Assembly (NCBI RefSeq): GCF_000272405.2
Contig: NZ_AJZM02000372.1
Location: forward strand, 1 to 33,118
Length of the DNA stretch: 33,118 nt
Direction of reading: 5' to 3'
DNA from: Vibrio tasmaniensis 1F-187
GTDB lineage: Bacteria; Pseudomonadota; Gammaproteobacteria; Enterobacterales; Vibrionaceae
Part shown: piece after piece, positions 17,842 to 28,158 of the stretch
How the letters are laid out: every line of letters starts with the position of its first letter
Position numbering within the stretch: the stretch's first letter is position 1
Made by a program: the position numbers and the translations under genes
Notes under the pieces: generated by a model
Database searches by the model: none
The model's input: the letters and a program-made list of their open reading frames with translations, nothing else
Told to the model about the DNA's origin: nothing

Positions 17842-18696
17842 ATGCAATCTCCGCATATTGTTGAACTTAATGAGCAGAACTTTCGTCAAGTATTAGAAAC
17901 CTCAATGCAGACGCCTGTACTCATCCACTTTTGGGCACCAATGAGCCAAGAAAGTGCTCAGGTGATCCCTGAACTGCAAACATTAACTCAGCAATACAAC
18001 GGCGCTTTTACTTTAGCTCTGTTGAATTGTGAACAAGAGCAGGCAATTGCTAGCCAATTTGGCGTACAAGCACTCCCTACTATTGCACTGTTTGTTAACG
18101 GTCAGCCTGTTGATGGTTTGGGTGGCCCACAAAGCATAGAAGCGATTGTTGAAATGTTAGGAAAACATCTTCCTAGCCAAGACGAGCTCGCACTGCGTCA
18201 GGCTCTCGAGCAAATGCAAGCAGGCGAGCACGCACAAGCGCTCGCAGCAATGCAACAATTGCCAATAGAGCTGACGAGCAAAGGCGAGGTAAAACTGGCA
18301 ATCGCAGAATGTTTACTAGAAACGCAACAGTTTGATCTAGCTGAAACTCAGCTAGCCACCATTCCTCTAGAGTACCAAGATAATTACTATAAAGGCTTAG
18401 TCGCAAAGCTTGAGCTTCACAAGCAAGCAGCAGACAGCCCTGAAATACAAGCATTAGAAACCACTCTTCAGCAAGACCCAAATGACGCTAAGACAGCATC
18501 TGAATTAGCATTGCAATATCACCAAGTGAATCGCAACGAAGAAGCGATGGAACTGTTGTGGTCTTTCCTTGCAAAAGATCTAAATGCTTGCGATGGCGAT
18601 ATGAAAAAAGAGTTCATGGATATCTTAAGTGCGCTTGGACAAGGTAACCCAGTTGCCAGTAAGTACCGCCGACAGCTGTACTCTCTGCTCTACTAG
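17842..18696 (+). CDS. cnoX: Chaperedoxin CnoX (YbbN), thioredoxin-fold co-chaperone
   Basis: A cytosolic holdase that hands unfolded proteins to GroEL and DnaK under bleach stress. It has 284 aa, the same as E. coli YbbN. A thioredoxin fold (about 1-112) lacks the CxxC pair: the E. coli site SQHC (Cys38) reads SQES here, so Cys38 is Ser, while Cys63 ('LLNCEQEQ') is kept. The remainder is a TPR-like helical domain ending '[11 protein letters not shown]', nearly identical to E. coli. AAGGA at 17831-17835 supports the start. It is followed by a strong hairpin and then qmcA. Confidence 0.95.
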   Translation: MQSPHIVELNEQNFRQVLETSMQTPVLIHFWAPMSQESAQVIPELQTLTQQYNGAFTLALLNCEQEQAIASQFGVQALPTIALFVNGQPVDGLGGPQSIEAIVEMLGKHLPSQDELALRQALEQMQAGEHAQALAAMQQLPIELTSKGEVKLAIAECLLETQQFDLAETQLATIPLEYQDNYYKGLVAKLELHKQAADSPEIQALETTLQQDPNDAKTASELALQYHQVNRNEEAMELLWSFLAKDLNACDGDMKKEFMDILSALGQGNPVASKYRRQLYSLLY

Positions 18697-18785
18697 CTAA
18701 ACCCTAAAAGCACTAAAGATAAGCATCGTATATCTCATCGAAAACTGACAATTCAATCAATTAGTTTATCGAATTAAATAATGTA

Positions 18786-18821
18786 AAATGGGCCATAAAA
18801 TCAATATTTTATGGCCCATTT
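18786..18821. terminator. 15-bp hairpin after cnoX
   Basis: AAATGGGCCATAAAA (18786-18800) pairs perfectly with TTTTATGGCCCATTT (18807-18821), with a 6-nt loop. The following T run is short, so it may act mainly as a 3'-end stabiliser or a weak terminator. Confidence 0.75.
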
Positions 18822-18906
18822 CTCATTTATAAATTTGCTCAGAATTTAAATATGAGCCAGTATCAATACTGAACTATCAAAAACTTAAACTTGCAAAGGA
18901 TTTTGT

Positions 18907-19836
18907 ATGGCTATTGATACATTGATTACTATCGGCGTCTTTACTGCCGTCGCAATATTGTTTATTTTCGCCGGAGTAAAAACGGTTCCGCAAGGCAATA
19001 ACTGGACAGTAGAACGCTTCGGCCGTTATACACAAACCCTCCAACCAGGTCTGAATCTGATCATTCCGTTTATCGATAAAATCGGACAACGCATCAGTAT
19101 GATGGAACGTGTTCTCGACATCCCGGCACAAGAAGTCATCTCCAAAGATAATGCAAATGTGGTTATTGATGCGGTGTGTTTCGTACAAGTGATCGATGCG
19201 CCTAAAGCGGCTTATGAGGTGAATGACCTTGAGCACGCGATTCGTAATTTAACTCTCACCAATATCCGTACTGTATTGGGCTCGATGGAACTGGATGAAA
19301 TGCTCAGCCAGCGAGACATGATTAACACCAAATTATTGAATATCGTTGATGAAGCGACAAACCCTTGGGGTGTCAAAGTTACGCGTATCGAAATTAAAGA
19401 CGTGCAGCCACCAGCCGATCTTACTGCTGCGATGAACGCCCAGATGAAAGCCGAGCGTAACAAACGTGCAGATATCCTAGAGGCAGAGGGTGTACGACAA
19501 GCTGAGATACTGAAAGCAGAAGGTCACAAGCAATCAGAAATCTTAAAAGCAGAAGGCCAAAAGCAAGCCGCGATACTTCAAGCTGAAGCTCGTGAACGGG
19601 CTGCAGAAGCAGAAGCTAAAGCGACAGAAATGGTATCAACGGCGATTGCTCAAGGTGACATGCAAGCAGTCAATTACTTTATTGCACAAGGTTACACTGA
19701 CGCACTGAAGTCTATTGGCCAAGCAGAAAACGGTAAGATCATCATGCTACCGCTCGAAGCGACTGGACTAATGGGTTCTGTTGCGGGTATTGCAGAGATG
19801 TTTGCACATAAGAATGACAAGGGTAGTAAGGATTAA
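18907..19836 (+). CDS. qmcA: SPFH/stomatin-family membrane protein QmcA
   Basis: An inner-membrane band-7 protein forming large assemblies in membrane microdomains; E. coli QmcA (305 aa) works with FtsH-type proteases. The 309-aa protein has one N-terminal helix (about 5-24), then an SPFH domain with '[16 protein letters not shown]' and '[15 protein letters not shown]'. A long coiled coil (about 185-245) carries the repeating unit 'KAEG' ('[19 protein letters not shown]' style). AAAGGA precedes the ATG. The next gene, ybbJ, starts 3 nt after the stop, so the two are certainly an operon; stomatin/NfeD pairs are the rule for this family. Confidence 0.95.
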   Translation: MAIDTLITIGVFTAVAILFIFAGVKTVPQGNNWTVERFGRYTQTLQPGLNLIIPFIDKIGQRISMMERVLDIPAQEVISKDNANVVIDAVCFVQVIDAPKAAYEVNDLEHAIRNLTLTNIRTVLGSMELDEMLSQRDMINTKLLNIVDEATNPWGVKVTRIEIKDVQPPADLTAAMNAQMKAERNKRADILEAEGVRQAEILKAEGHKQSEILKAEGQKQAAILQAEARERAAEAEAKATEMVSTAIAQGDMQAVNYFIAQGYTDALKSIGQAENGKIIMLPLEATGLMGSVAGIAEMFAHKNDKGSKD

Positions 19837-19839
19837 CTT

Positions 19840-20295
19840 ATGGTCGAATTACTCGAACAAGTAAACTACTGGCATTGGTTAGCGTTCGGTCTAGCATTGT
19901 TAGCGCTTGAGCTAATTGGAACCGCTGGTTACTTTTTATGGATAGGCATATCTGCCATGCTGGTCGGGGCCCTATTAGGCGCACTACCAATCGGTTGGCA
20001 GATGCAATGGCTATCCTTTGCGAGCTTCTCGCTTATCACCACTTGGCTGTGGTGGAGAAGACAGCTATCTAGTGACAAGCAATCTGACTCTACTCGAGAC
20101 CTTAATCAGCGAGAGAAGCAACTGATTGGAAGAAAGACTCGCCTCTTAGAGCCGGTACAAAAAGGTAACTGCAGGATAAAGCTAGGGGATAGCTCATGGT
20201 CTGCGATGAGTACACATGATATTGATGCGGGAGAGGAAGTCGTGATTACTGCTGTCGATGGCATTGTTCTCACGATAAGCCCTACTAAACAATAA
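19840..20295 (+). CDS. ybbJ: NfeD-family inner-membrane protein YbbJ
   Basis: A 151-aa partner of QmcA (E. coli YbbJ is 152 aa). The N-terminal half has hydrophobic helices near 13-32, 36-52 and 56-70; the C-terminal part (about 90-148) is the soluble NfeD OB-fold domain with 'IGRKTRLLEPVQKGNCRIKL' and 'GEEVVITAVDGIVLTI'. NfeD proteins are thought to aid assembly of SPFH microdomains. It has AAGGA overlapping the end of qmcA. The convergent cueR ends 38 nt downstream. Confidence 0.93.
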   Translation: MVELLEQVNYWHWLAFGLALLALELIGTAGYFLWIGISAMLVGALLGALPIGWQMQWLSFASFSLITTWLWWRRQLSSDKQSDSTRDLNQREKQLIGRKTRLLEPVQKGNCRIKLGDSSWSAMSTHDIDAGEEVVITAVDGIVLTISPTKQ

Positions 20296-20332
20296 TCAAG
20301 AAAACCCTCCTTCAAAGCCATAAGTAACCAAC

Positions 20333-20728
20333 TTATGGCTTTTTCTCTACAAGTGAATCGATAATTGGGCAATGGCTATTTGAGTCACCAGGGCATTGTT
20401 CAACCCACTCTTTCAATGTCTTCTGAATGATCAGTAAGTCTTCAATTTTTTTATTCACTTCTTCCAATTTACTTAGCGCTTTTGCTTTAACATCGGCACT
20501 TTCGCGACATGGGTTGTCGGCTAATTCAACAAGCGCACGACACTCATCAAGCGAAAAACCAGCGCTTCTCGCTTTCGCTACGATTCCGAGTTCCTTGATC
20601 TGCTTCTCACCATAAGACCGATAACCATTTTCAGAACGTAACGGTGCAGATATCACCCCTTTGTCTTCATACAAACGAATAGACTTAGGTGATAACTGCG
20701 TGAGGCTTGCAACTTCGCTTATGTTCAT
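20333..20728 (-). CDS. cueR: Copper-responsive MerR-family activator CueR
   Basis: A dimeric regulator that senses Cu(I) and activates copper efflux genes by untwisting promoters with a 19-bp spacer. From the chosen ATG it is 131 aa, with a MerR helix-turn-helix at 1-70 and a dimerisation helix. The copper ligands are Cys112 and Cys120 in 'QCPGDSNSHCP', at exactly the E. coli positions, and Ser77 marks a monovalent-metal sensor. This numbering supports ATG at 20728 rather than the TTG at 20740. No copA, cueO or CueR box (ACCTTCC dyad) is visible in the window, so its target is elsewhere. Confidence 0.92.
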   Translation of the reverse strand: MNISEVASLTQLSPKSIRLYEDKGVISAPLRSENGYRSYGEKQIKELGIVAKARSAGFSLDECRALVELADNPCRESADVKAKALSKLEEVNKKIEDLLIIQKTLKEWVEQCPGDSNSHCPIIDSLVEKKP

Positions 20729-20982
20729 AATATTACTCAAGTAAATATCGCATAAAAACTATTTAGAAACCTAAGACCATTATTCAAACATCTAGGAATG
20801 CTAACTACCGAAACAAAAACATTGAAGCAATATAATGTTCGAAAATAAAGTCTGCTGTTTATGGCTATTTTACATCAAATGATGAGAGTAGCTTAGATTT
20901 TCCAACAAACCCAAACACCAACTATCAACAAGTTACTGATTGAAATAGCAAAATAGGCTTTGGTTATTTTTCATAGGAAATT

Positions 20983-21005
20983 TTTTGATTTTTTTGATTT
21001 TTGAG
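20983..21005 (+). promoter_or_regulatory. Triple TTTTGA(T/G) repeat upstream of the secreted peptide gene
   Basis: TTTTGAT at 20983-20989 and 20992-20998, then TTTTGAG at 20999-21005. V. cholerae virulence promoters carry TTTTGAT heptads bound by ToxR/ToxT/H-NS; similarity here may be due to AT-richness alone. Confidence 0.25.
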
Positions 21006-21009
21006 AAAT

Positions 21010-21059
21010 ACCTCACATACTAATGAATATCTCTTGTTTGAAGAGATTTTTAGTGAGGT
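21010..21059 (+). promoter_or_regulatory. Nested stem-loop enclosing the ribosome site of the 57-aa gene
   Basis: ACCTCAC (21010-21016) is complementary to GTGAGGT (21053-21059), which contains the Shine-Dalgarno GAGG. Within it, ATCTCTT (21029-21035) pairs with AAGAGAT (21041-21047) around a 5-nt loop. If transcribed, the RNA could hide the ribosome site. Confidence 0.45.
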
Positions 21060-21065
21060 GTCATT

Positions 21066-21239
21066 ATGAAATGTTATCTAGCGTTAATTTTTAGCTTAAT
21101 TTTAAGCTTCTCTGTATCCGCCCAAAATGTAGGAAGCACTGCATCTGGGCCGATCATAAAATGTGACTTAGGAAGTAGTGTTGTAGAATATATGCCTATC
21201 GTTATATGCAAGCATAGTAATGGTAAGGTTCTACACTAA
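21066..21239 (+). CDS. Small secreted protein, 57 aa, unknown function
   Basis: Not a family I can name. Residues 1-19 form a signal peptide (MKCYLALIFSLILSFSVSA) with likely cleavage after Ala19, leaving a mature 38-residue peptide with Cys33 and Cys48, able to form one disulfide, and a 'YMPIVICK' segment. GAGGTG at 21055-21060 lies 5 nt before the ATG. The gene is followed within a few bases by a strong terminator. Signal peptide, ribosome site and terminator together make it a real gene likely. Periplasmic or secreted location is inferred. Confidence 0.75.
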   Translation: MKCYLALIFSLILSFSVSAQNVGSTASGPIIKCDLGSSVVEYMPIVICKHSNGKVLH

Positions 21240-21243
21240 CAAA

Positions 21244-21263
21244 AAAGGAGCCTAGGCTCCTTT
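21244..21263. terminator. Bidirectional terminator between the small peptide and the lipoprotein
   Basis: A perfect palindrome, AAAGGAGCCT followed by AGGCTCCTTT, with an A run on the left. It serves the 57-aa gene from the left and the lipoprotein gene from the right. Confidence 0.88.
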
Positions 21264-21266
21264 CCT

Positions 21267-22091
21267 TTAAAACTCGATTAATTGTTTGATTATCGCTTTA
21301 CGTTCTTCTTTGGAAGCTTTGTTAAACCAATATTCGAACATTTCAATCTCTTTGACATTATCACCTAAAGAATCAACAACACCATTTCGATTTGCTACAG
21401 ACCAGTTAATAACAGAGTCTCTTTGTTCCGTCGGAATTTGTTCAAACCAATATTTTGACATCTCTTGAGCTTGGCTTACCGGCTCTTGCTGAAGCGCGGG
21501 AACTGCAGCTACAGGTGCGGCTGCGGCTACAGGTGCTGCTACTATCACTGGCTTAGCTGTTGCGTTTTTATCACCCGTATTTACGATTGCTTCGATATAG
21601 CCAGCAGGAATAGAAAACGAAATGCTGTTCGCATTTGAAACCTGGACATCAAAAATTAGATCTTTAAAAGGTGCTTCGTTGAAGATTTCATTAGATACAG
21701 GAAATTTCACATACTGTGTTTGAGTACATATATCGCTGCATGTTTCAGCTGAAGCCGCATAAGGTTTTAATGGCACTTTACCTTCAGAACCTTGAACTAA
21801 GACAGAGCGATACTCGTTGTAATTTTTAAAGTACTGAAGCTCCATCGTTATGTATGAATCAGGTACCGCTACAGTACTGTTCGGGGTAACGTAATTTAGC
21901 TCTAAAGACGAGTTAACTAGCTGACCTTGTCTAACTTCAAGCACATCAGGAGACAACGACTCACCAACGACGATTTGGTAATTTTGCTTACTCTCTATTC
22001 TTTTTACGGAATCCGTAAAATCACTATTAGAATCTAATGTTGTACATCCAATTAAGAACAAAGGAATCGATGCTAAAACTATTTTTTTCAT
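21267..22091 (-). CDS. Unknown lipoprotein with two C-terminal YWF repeats
   Basis: A 274-aa exported lipoprotein. The lipobox is LIGC with acylated Cys16. After cleavage comes Thr-Thr, which allows outer-membrane sorting. Residues 40-170 look like a beta-rich domain with a Cys118-x3-Cys122 pair. An Ala/Pro/Val-rich linker follows at 181-200. Two copies of a helical motif close the protein: 210-230 (EM..YWF.....E.R...I) and 250-270 with the same spacing. I do not recognise the family firmly; the closest impression is the Vibrio proteins with 'YW..A....R..F' tails. Monocistronic, downstream of the porin on the same strand. Confidence 0.75.
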   Translation of the reverse strand: MKKIVLASIPLFLIGCTTLDSNSDFTDSVKRIESKQNYQIVVGESLSPDVLEVRQGQLVNSSLELNYVTPNSTVAVPDSYITMELQYFKNYNEYRSVLVQGSEGKVPLKPYAASAETCSDICTQTQYVKFPVSNEIFNEAPFKDLIFDVQVSNANSISFSIPAGYIEAIVNTGDKNATAKPVIVAAPVAAAAPVAAVPALQQEPVSQAQEMSKYWFEQIPTEQRDSVINWSVANRNGVVDSLGDNVKEIEMFEYWFNKASKEERKAIIKQLIEF

Positions 22092-22165
22092 ATTAACTAC
22101 CTCGAGGGTTTCCCCATAATATTATTTCGATGCCTTTTCTTTCTTAGGCTGGACCAGAAATGAAT

Positions 22166-22191
22166 ATGCGCCGACTAACAAGTCAGCGCAT
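22166..22191 (-). terminator. Hairpin after the porin gene
   Basis: ATGCGCCGACT (22166-22176) pairs with AGTCAGCGCAT (22181-22191), 11 bp including one G-U, loop AACA. The T run on the minus strand is poor, so it may be a 3'-end stabiliser or partial terminator. Confidence 0.6.
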
Positions 22192-22216
22192 CTCTTTACT
22201 TAAAGCATGGTTTCAA

Positions 22217-23371
22217 TTAGAAGCCGTACTCTAAACCAATACGTGTAACGAACGTATCTGTGTTAGCAATAGAACCTTTATCGTCAGCTTTGATATCACG
22301 CTGTGCAATACGGATGTAAGGAACAAAGCCGTTATGAACGTACATTAGCTGACCTGAGATTACGCTATCTTCATCAGCATTTTTAACACCATCAGTTTCA
22401 GACTCTAGGTTAGCTGCGTAACCTAGTTTGAAGCCCCAAGGGCCGTTCCAGTACTGACCGATTACAGAGTATGAAGCCTGTTCAGACTTAGCGCCGCCTT
22501 GAACATCTGACTCACCCGCTTTGTAAGCTGCAGAAATACCGAAGCCTGCAGGAAGTGACGCTTCAAAACCGATTAGGTAACCGAATGTGTCAGCCATTTC
22601 AGCAGAAGTCGCTGCAACCGCTGCAGTCGCATCGCCAAACTTAACACCATCACAGCCAGAACTTACTAAACATGTACCAGCAGCTTTTGCATCAGTACCA
22701 GCTTTAAGTTGACGATCTGATTCAGATTCAACTGCAGCGTGGAAAGTAACCGTATCAGCTAAACGGTAGTGAGCAGCCGCGCCGTAGAAGTAGTTATCTT
22801 TAACACTAGAGTCACCACGACCTGTTGCTAGGTTGAATGTAAAACCATTCAAGTCAGCAGAGTCGTATCGAGCCATATCACCATGACGGTCACGGTTATA
22901 TTTAACATCACCGCCCCAGTCCCATACTGCGCCCAAACCTGGGTTAGCATAAGGCCAGTCAATTACTTCATACATTGGCGTTAGCATACGACCAAAACGT
23001 ACTTTACCCCAGTCACCTTGCAGGCCTAGGAACGTATCACGGTTACCTAGTGTTGCACCGTCACCGTTTTCACCAACGTAGCCAGATTCAATTTGCATGA
23101 ATACGTTCACGTTATCGAACATGTCTTTACTTGCACGGAAACCAATACGAGATTCATTCTCGTAATCGTATCCCGTACCTGTATCAGTTTTTACGCCGTT
23201 TTTAGTTTTTTCTGAATCGTAGTTAACAACAGAGATTGCTGCTACACCGTAAGCCTGAACGTTAAAATCTGAGATAACACCAACTTGAGAAGATTCAGAT
23301 GCGAATGCACCACTTGAAATCATCGCAACTGCAGCACCAAGTAAAGTACGTTTGAAAATTTTGTTTTCCAT
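22217..23371 (-). CDS. Gram-negative porin, VC0972-type by position
   Basis: A 384-aa outer-membrane beta-barrel for passive diffusion. The signal peptide is residues 1-24, ending 'SSGAFA' before SESSQ. The mature protein starts with alternating strands ('FNVQAYGVAAISVV') and ends in the terminal aromatic 'IGLEYGF' needed for Bam insertion. A loop near 225-240 contains two cysteines ('GTCLVSSGCDG'), unusual in porins. Location next to ligA-zipA corresponds to V. cholerae VC0972, which is a reported direct target of the sRNA MicX, rather than to ompU or ompT. AGGAG lies 9 nt upstream of the ATG. Confidence 0.93.
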   Translation of the reverse strand: MENKIFKRTLLGAAVAMISSGAFASESSQVGVISDFNVQAYGVAAISVVNYDSEKTKNGVKTDTGTGYDYENESRIGFRASKDMFDNVNVFMQIESGYVGENGDGATLGNRDTFLGLQGDWGKVRFGRMLTPMYEVIDWPYANPGLGAVWDWGGDVKYNRDRHGDMARYDSADLNGFTFNLATGRGDSSVKDNYFYGAAAHYRLADTVTFHAAVESESDRQLKAGTDAKAAGTCLVSSGCDGVKFGDATAAVAATSAEMADTFGYLIGFEASLPAGFGISAAYKAGESDVQGGAKSEQASYSVIGQYWNGPWGFKLGYAANLESETDGVKNADEDSVISGQLMYVHNGFVPYIRIAQRDIKADDKGSIANTDTFVTRIGLEYGF

Positions 23372-23737
23372 GGAATAAAACTCCTAAAAATGGATATAGC
23401 TGTTTGAATATTTCCCGCCTAAAGTTGGCCGCCGTAGAGAGAAATACCTTTTCTTGTTTGAGAATCCTGAAACACCGAATTCTCGATTTCCTTTCTGGTT
23501 ATACACAATGTGCATCCATGCCAATAAGACTAACTTCACCCCAAAAAAGATCAATGAGAACTTAATTTTCATCTAAAAAAATATGAGTTGGTGCAAATTT
23601 ATCATGTACTTAGTGATCCAGATCTACTAATTGAAAAAACCGAGGAACCAAAGAGTAAAAACATTAAAAAACAAAAACTTACTAACAAAGCAGCCTCTTA
23701 AAAATTGATATCACTCGCATTTAGTAAACAACTATAA

Positions 23738-23756
23738 CAACATTTCATTAATGTTG
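23738..23756. repeat. Perfect 7-bp dyad in the porin upstream region
   Basis: CAACATT (23738-23744) and AATGTTG (23750-23756) around TCATT, about 370 bp before the porin start. It could be a regulator site or hairpin; family not recognised. Confidence 0.35.
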
Positions 23757-23843
23757 AGCGTCATCACTGTCCTGATTTCATAGTTCGTATAGGAACAAAT
23801 TTCTCAACAATTAAAAAGTGATTACTTTTATATCAGAAACGAA

Positions 23844-23872
23844 AAAGGCACTCCCTTGAAAGGAGTGCCTTT
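23844..23872 (-). terminator. Rho-independent terminator of ligA
   Basis: AAAGGCACTCC (23844-23854) pairs with GGAGTGCCTTT (23862-23872), and the minus strand continues with T residues. Confidence 0.88.
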
Positions 23873-23895
23873 GAGCTTTTTTTATCTGTATTTAC

Positions 23896-25962
<2,067 letters not shown>

Positions 25963-26000
25963 CTATAAATATAGATTATTTACAAGGCTAAACAATACGG

Positions 26001-27137
26001 CTAGGCGTTAGCTGCCGTCATAAAGTCTCGGATTTGCTTGCGGTAGTCAGACAAACGGTTTGGCGTCATTAAGTTACGTGACTCATCCAATACGTTTCCG
26101 CCCATATCGTCGGCAATTTTCTGTGCAGCACTCAGCATCACATTGAAGTTTTGGTCAGCTTGACCATAACAAGGCAGCGTCATAAAGAACGAAATACCTT
26201 TGGTGGTAAAGTCAGCAGGGTCGTCATGTTCTAGTGTTCCTGGCTGCATCATATTTGCTACGCTGAAAATAACTTTTGGCTCATCGCTCGCTTGTGCAAA
26301 GCAGTGATAAATCGACATTTCACCATAAGCTAGGCCGTTGTTCTCCATGCTACGGAAAAGTTCAGTACCCACAAACGGGATCTCCCCAGCACAGTGGACA
26401 TTAAGAACAATGACTTCAAGGCCAAGATCTTCATTTGAGTGAGCTTTTTCATCTAACTTACTTTCGTCAGCTAAATTAACTTCGTTACCCAACTGAGCTT
26501 CTTCTGCTAAGTTAGCATCTTTATCTAACTTAGTTTCTTCAACCGAAGTAACACTTTGTGCAGCAACCACTTCTTTCCCAATAAATGGTTCGCTTGGCGT
26601 TAAGCCTTCGCTAGAAAGTAGTGGATCAGCGACCGCATCAGAGGCTTCTTCAAACGAACCGTACTGCTCTTTAAAGCCTGCGTGATTTTGTTTTTGCTCG
26701 TCAGTCAATTCAAAGTTAGGAACTTCAGGTTCAACAACCTTCTCTTCCTCAACCTGTTCAAGCTCACCTTTAACTTCGATCGGGTCTTCAACACTGAAAG
26801 AAGGAAGATCATTCAATTCTATTTCGTCTTCGTGAGCATCTTTTTGCTGTGGCGCTGACAATGGATCTGAGTCAATCAGCGGATCAGTTGCAGACGGTGA
26901 GACAGAAAAATCCGGTTCTTTACGCTCTTTTCGGATTATCTCAAAATCATCCTCAGGAGCGAATGAACGGTTTGGGATCGTTTCAGCTTCATCTAAGCTG
27001 TCGTTATCAAGCTTACCAAGCGGCTTATCTCCAAACTTTGCTTTCCCTTCTTTCTTACTCGTCCATAGACCATGGAACAATAATGCGGCGATAGCTAATG
27101 CGCCAACAATAATGAGTACAAATCGCAATTCCTGCAT
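26001..27137 (-). CDS. zipA: Cell division protein ZipA
   Basis: Anchors the FtsZ ring to the inner membrane. The 378-aa protein is longer than E. coli ZipA (328). One N-terminal helix (about 5-24, '[20 protein letters not shown]') faces the periplasm by its short N-terminus. A long acidic linker (about 30-240) contains a short repeat rich in 'LAEEAQL', 'LADESKL', 'NLAEE'-like units at about 204-232. The C-terminal FtsZ-binding domain (about 240-375) carries '[16 protein letters not shown]', 'NMMQPGTL' and 'FFMTLPCYG'. Leftward, divergent from cysZ. Confidence 0.93.
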   Translation of the reverse strand: MQELRFVLIIVGALAIAALLFHGLWTSKKEGKAKFGDKPLGKLDNDSLDEAETIPNRSFAPEDDFEIIRKERKEPDFSVSPSATDPLIDSDPLSAPQQKDAHEDEIELNDLPSFSVEDPIEVKGELEQVEEEKVVEPEVPNFELTDEQKQNHAGFKEQYGSFEEASDAVADPLLSSEGLTPSEPFIGKEVVAAQSVTSVEETKLDKDANLAEEAQLGNEVNLADESKLDEKAHSNEDLGLEVIVLNVHCAGEIPFVGTELFRSMENNGLAYGEMSIYHCFAQASDEPKVIFSVANMMQPGTLEHDDPADFTTKGISFFMTLPCYGQADQNFNVMLSAAQKIADDMGGNVLDESRNLMTPNRLSDYRKQIRDFMTAANA

Positions 27138-27366
27138 TTTTCGCTCTCAGCTTTCTTAGTCAACTAGCTATAAACACGCTGTCACTAAGTTAGGTTAATT
27201 TGGCTAATCTCACTACTCTATCAAAAGTAGCCACTGTTTTAGAACCACTTAATACAATTAGTTCATTACTTGGTGTGATTTTCACCACGCTTTTTTTCTT
27301 AATTTCGGTCGAGTACACTAGAGATGTTTGCTATTTAACCAAATTCACATGTGACCCAATTTAAAT

Positions 27367-28125
27367 ATGACTATTGAATCTGTTCCTCGCTCTGGCTTTG
27401 GCTATTTTATTTTCGGAATAAAAATTGCCTTATCGCCGAGTATCCGTAAGTTTGTACTGCTTCCTCTTATCGCTAACGTGTTACTCGTGGGCGGTGCTTT
27501 ATTTTATATTTTCTCCAACTTAAACACTTGGATTGAAGGCTGGATTGGTGCATTGCCAAGTTTCTTGTCGTGGTTGTCATATATCCTATGGCCGCTACTT
27601 GTGTTAACCGTTTTGGCTACGTTTTCGTATTTCTTCAGTACACTCGCTAACTTTATTGCCGCACCTTTCAACGGATTACTCGCGGAAAAAGTCGAAGAAC
27701 TGCTGAGTGGTAAAAAAGTCAATGATGATGGTTTACTGGATGTACTTAAAGACACCCCTCGTATTTTAGCAAGAGAATGGCGCAAGCTTGTCTATATCCT
27801 GCCAAAAGCGATCGGTTTGTTCCTACTTTTGTTAATTCCAGCGCTAGGACAAACTGTTGCACCGTTTTTATGGTTCATTTTCACTGCATGGATGTTAGCT
27901 ATTCAGTACGCTGACTACCCATTCGACAACCATAAAATCAAGTTTGATGACATGAGAAATAATTTGAAACAAAAGCAAGGTAAGAGCTACAGCTTCGGCG
28001 CACTTGTTTCCGTGTTTACTACCATTCCAGTTTTAAACCTGATTGTGATGCCAGTTGCCGTCTGCGGCGCTACTGCAATGTGGGTTGCAGAGTTTAAAGA
28101 CCAAGCTCTACGCTCTCGTCTATAG
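27367..28125 (+). CDS. cysZ: Sulfate transporter CysZ
   Basis: An inner-membrane sulfate permease feeding assimilation; E. coli CysZ is 253 aa and this one is 252. Four long hydrophobic segments (about 26-50, 65-100, 141-177, 208-235) with two re-entrant-looking helices match the family. 'NFIAAPFNGLLAEKVE' near 97-112 is a typical family block. The start follows a region without a strong Shine-Dalgarno sequence. It stands just before cysK, as in E. coli, though a hairpin and 236 bp separate them. CysB control is expected but no site could be identified by eye. Confidence 0.94.
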   Translation: MTIESVPRSGFGYFIFGIKIALSPSIRKFVLLPLIANVLLVGGALFYIFSNLNTWIEGWIGALPSFLSWLSYILWPLLVLTVLATFSYFFSTLANFIAAPFNGLLAEKVEELLSGKKVNDDGLLDVLKDTPRILAREWRKLVYILPKAIGLFLLLLIPALGQTVAPFLWFIFTAWMLAIQYADYPFDNHKIKFDDMRNNLKQKQGKSYSFGALVSVFTTIPVLNLIVMPVAVCGATAMWVAEFKDQALRSRL

Positions 28126-28158
28126 CTATCGCCTATAGTTCTACAGCCTGCTCTAACA

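Larger units (their letters stand above)
20729..21065. other. Intergenic region between cueR and the 57-aa secreted peptide
   Basis: AT-rich, about 340 bp, holding the divergent promoters. It contains three TTTTGA repeats (20983-21005) and a nested hairpin around the peptide's ribosome site. A TATAAT at 20831-20836 lacks a suitable -35. Confidence 0.5.
23372..23895. other. Porin upstream region
   Basis: About 520 bp carrying the porin promoter and leader and the ligA terminator. A perfect dyad CAACATT-TCATT-AATGTTG lies at 23738-23756. No ORF with coding character was seen. Confidence 0.5.

Noticed and set aside
20729..20740. TTG start for cueR four codons upstream
   Set aside because: The ATG at 20728 gives Cys112/Cys120/Ser77 numbering identical to E. 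coli CueR and the family N-terminus MNIS.
20831..20836. TATAAT as a promoter for the secreted peptide
   Set aside because: No -35 element at 16-18 nt and it lies over 220 bp upstream of the gene.
23384..23572. A 62-codon minus-strand ORF upstream of the porin
   Set aside because: It lies in the porin leader, has mixed composition typical of an untranslated AT-rich region and no family features.
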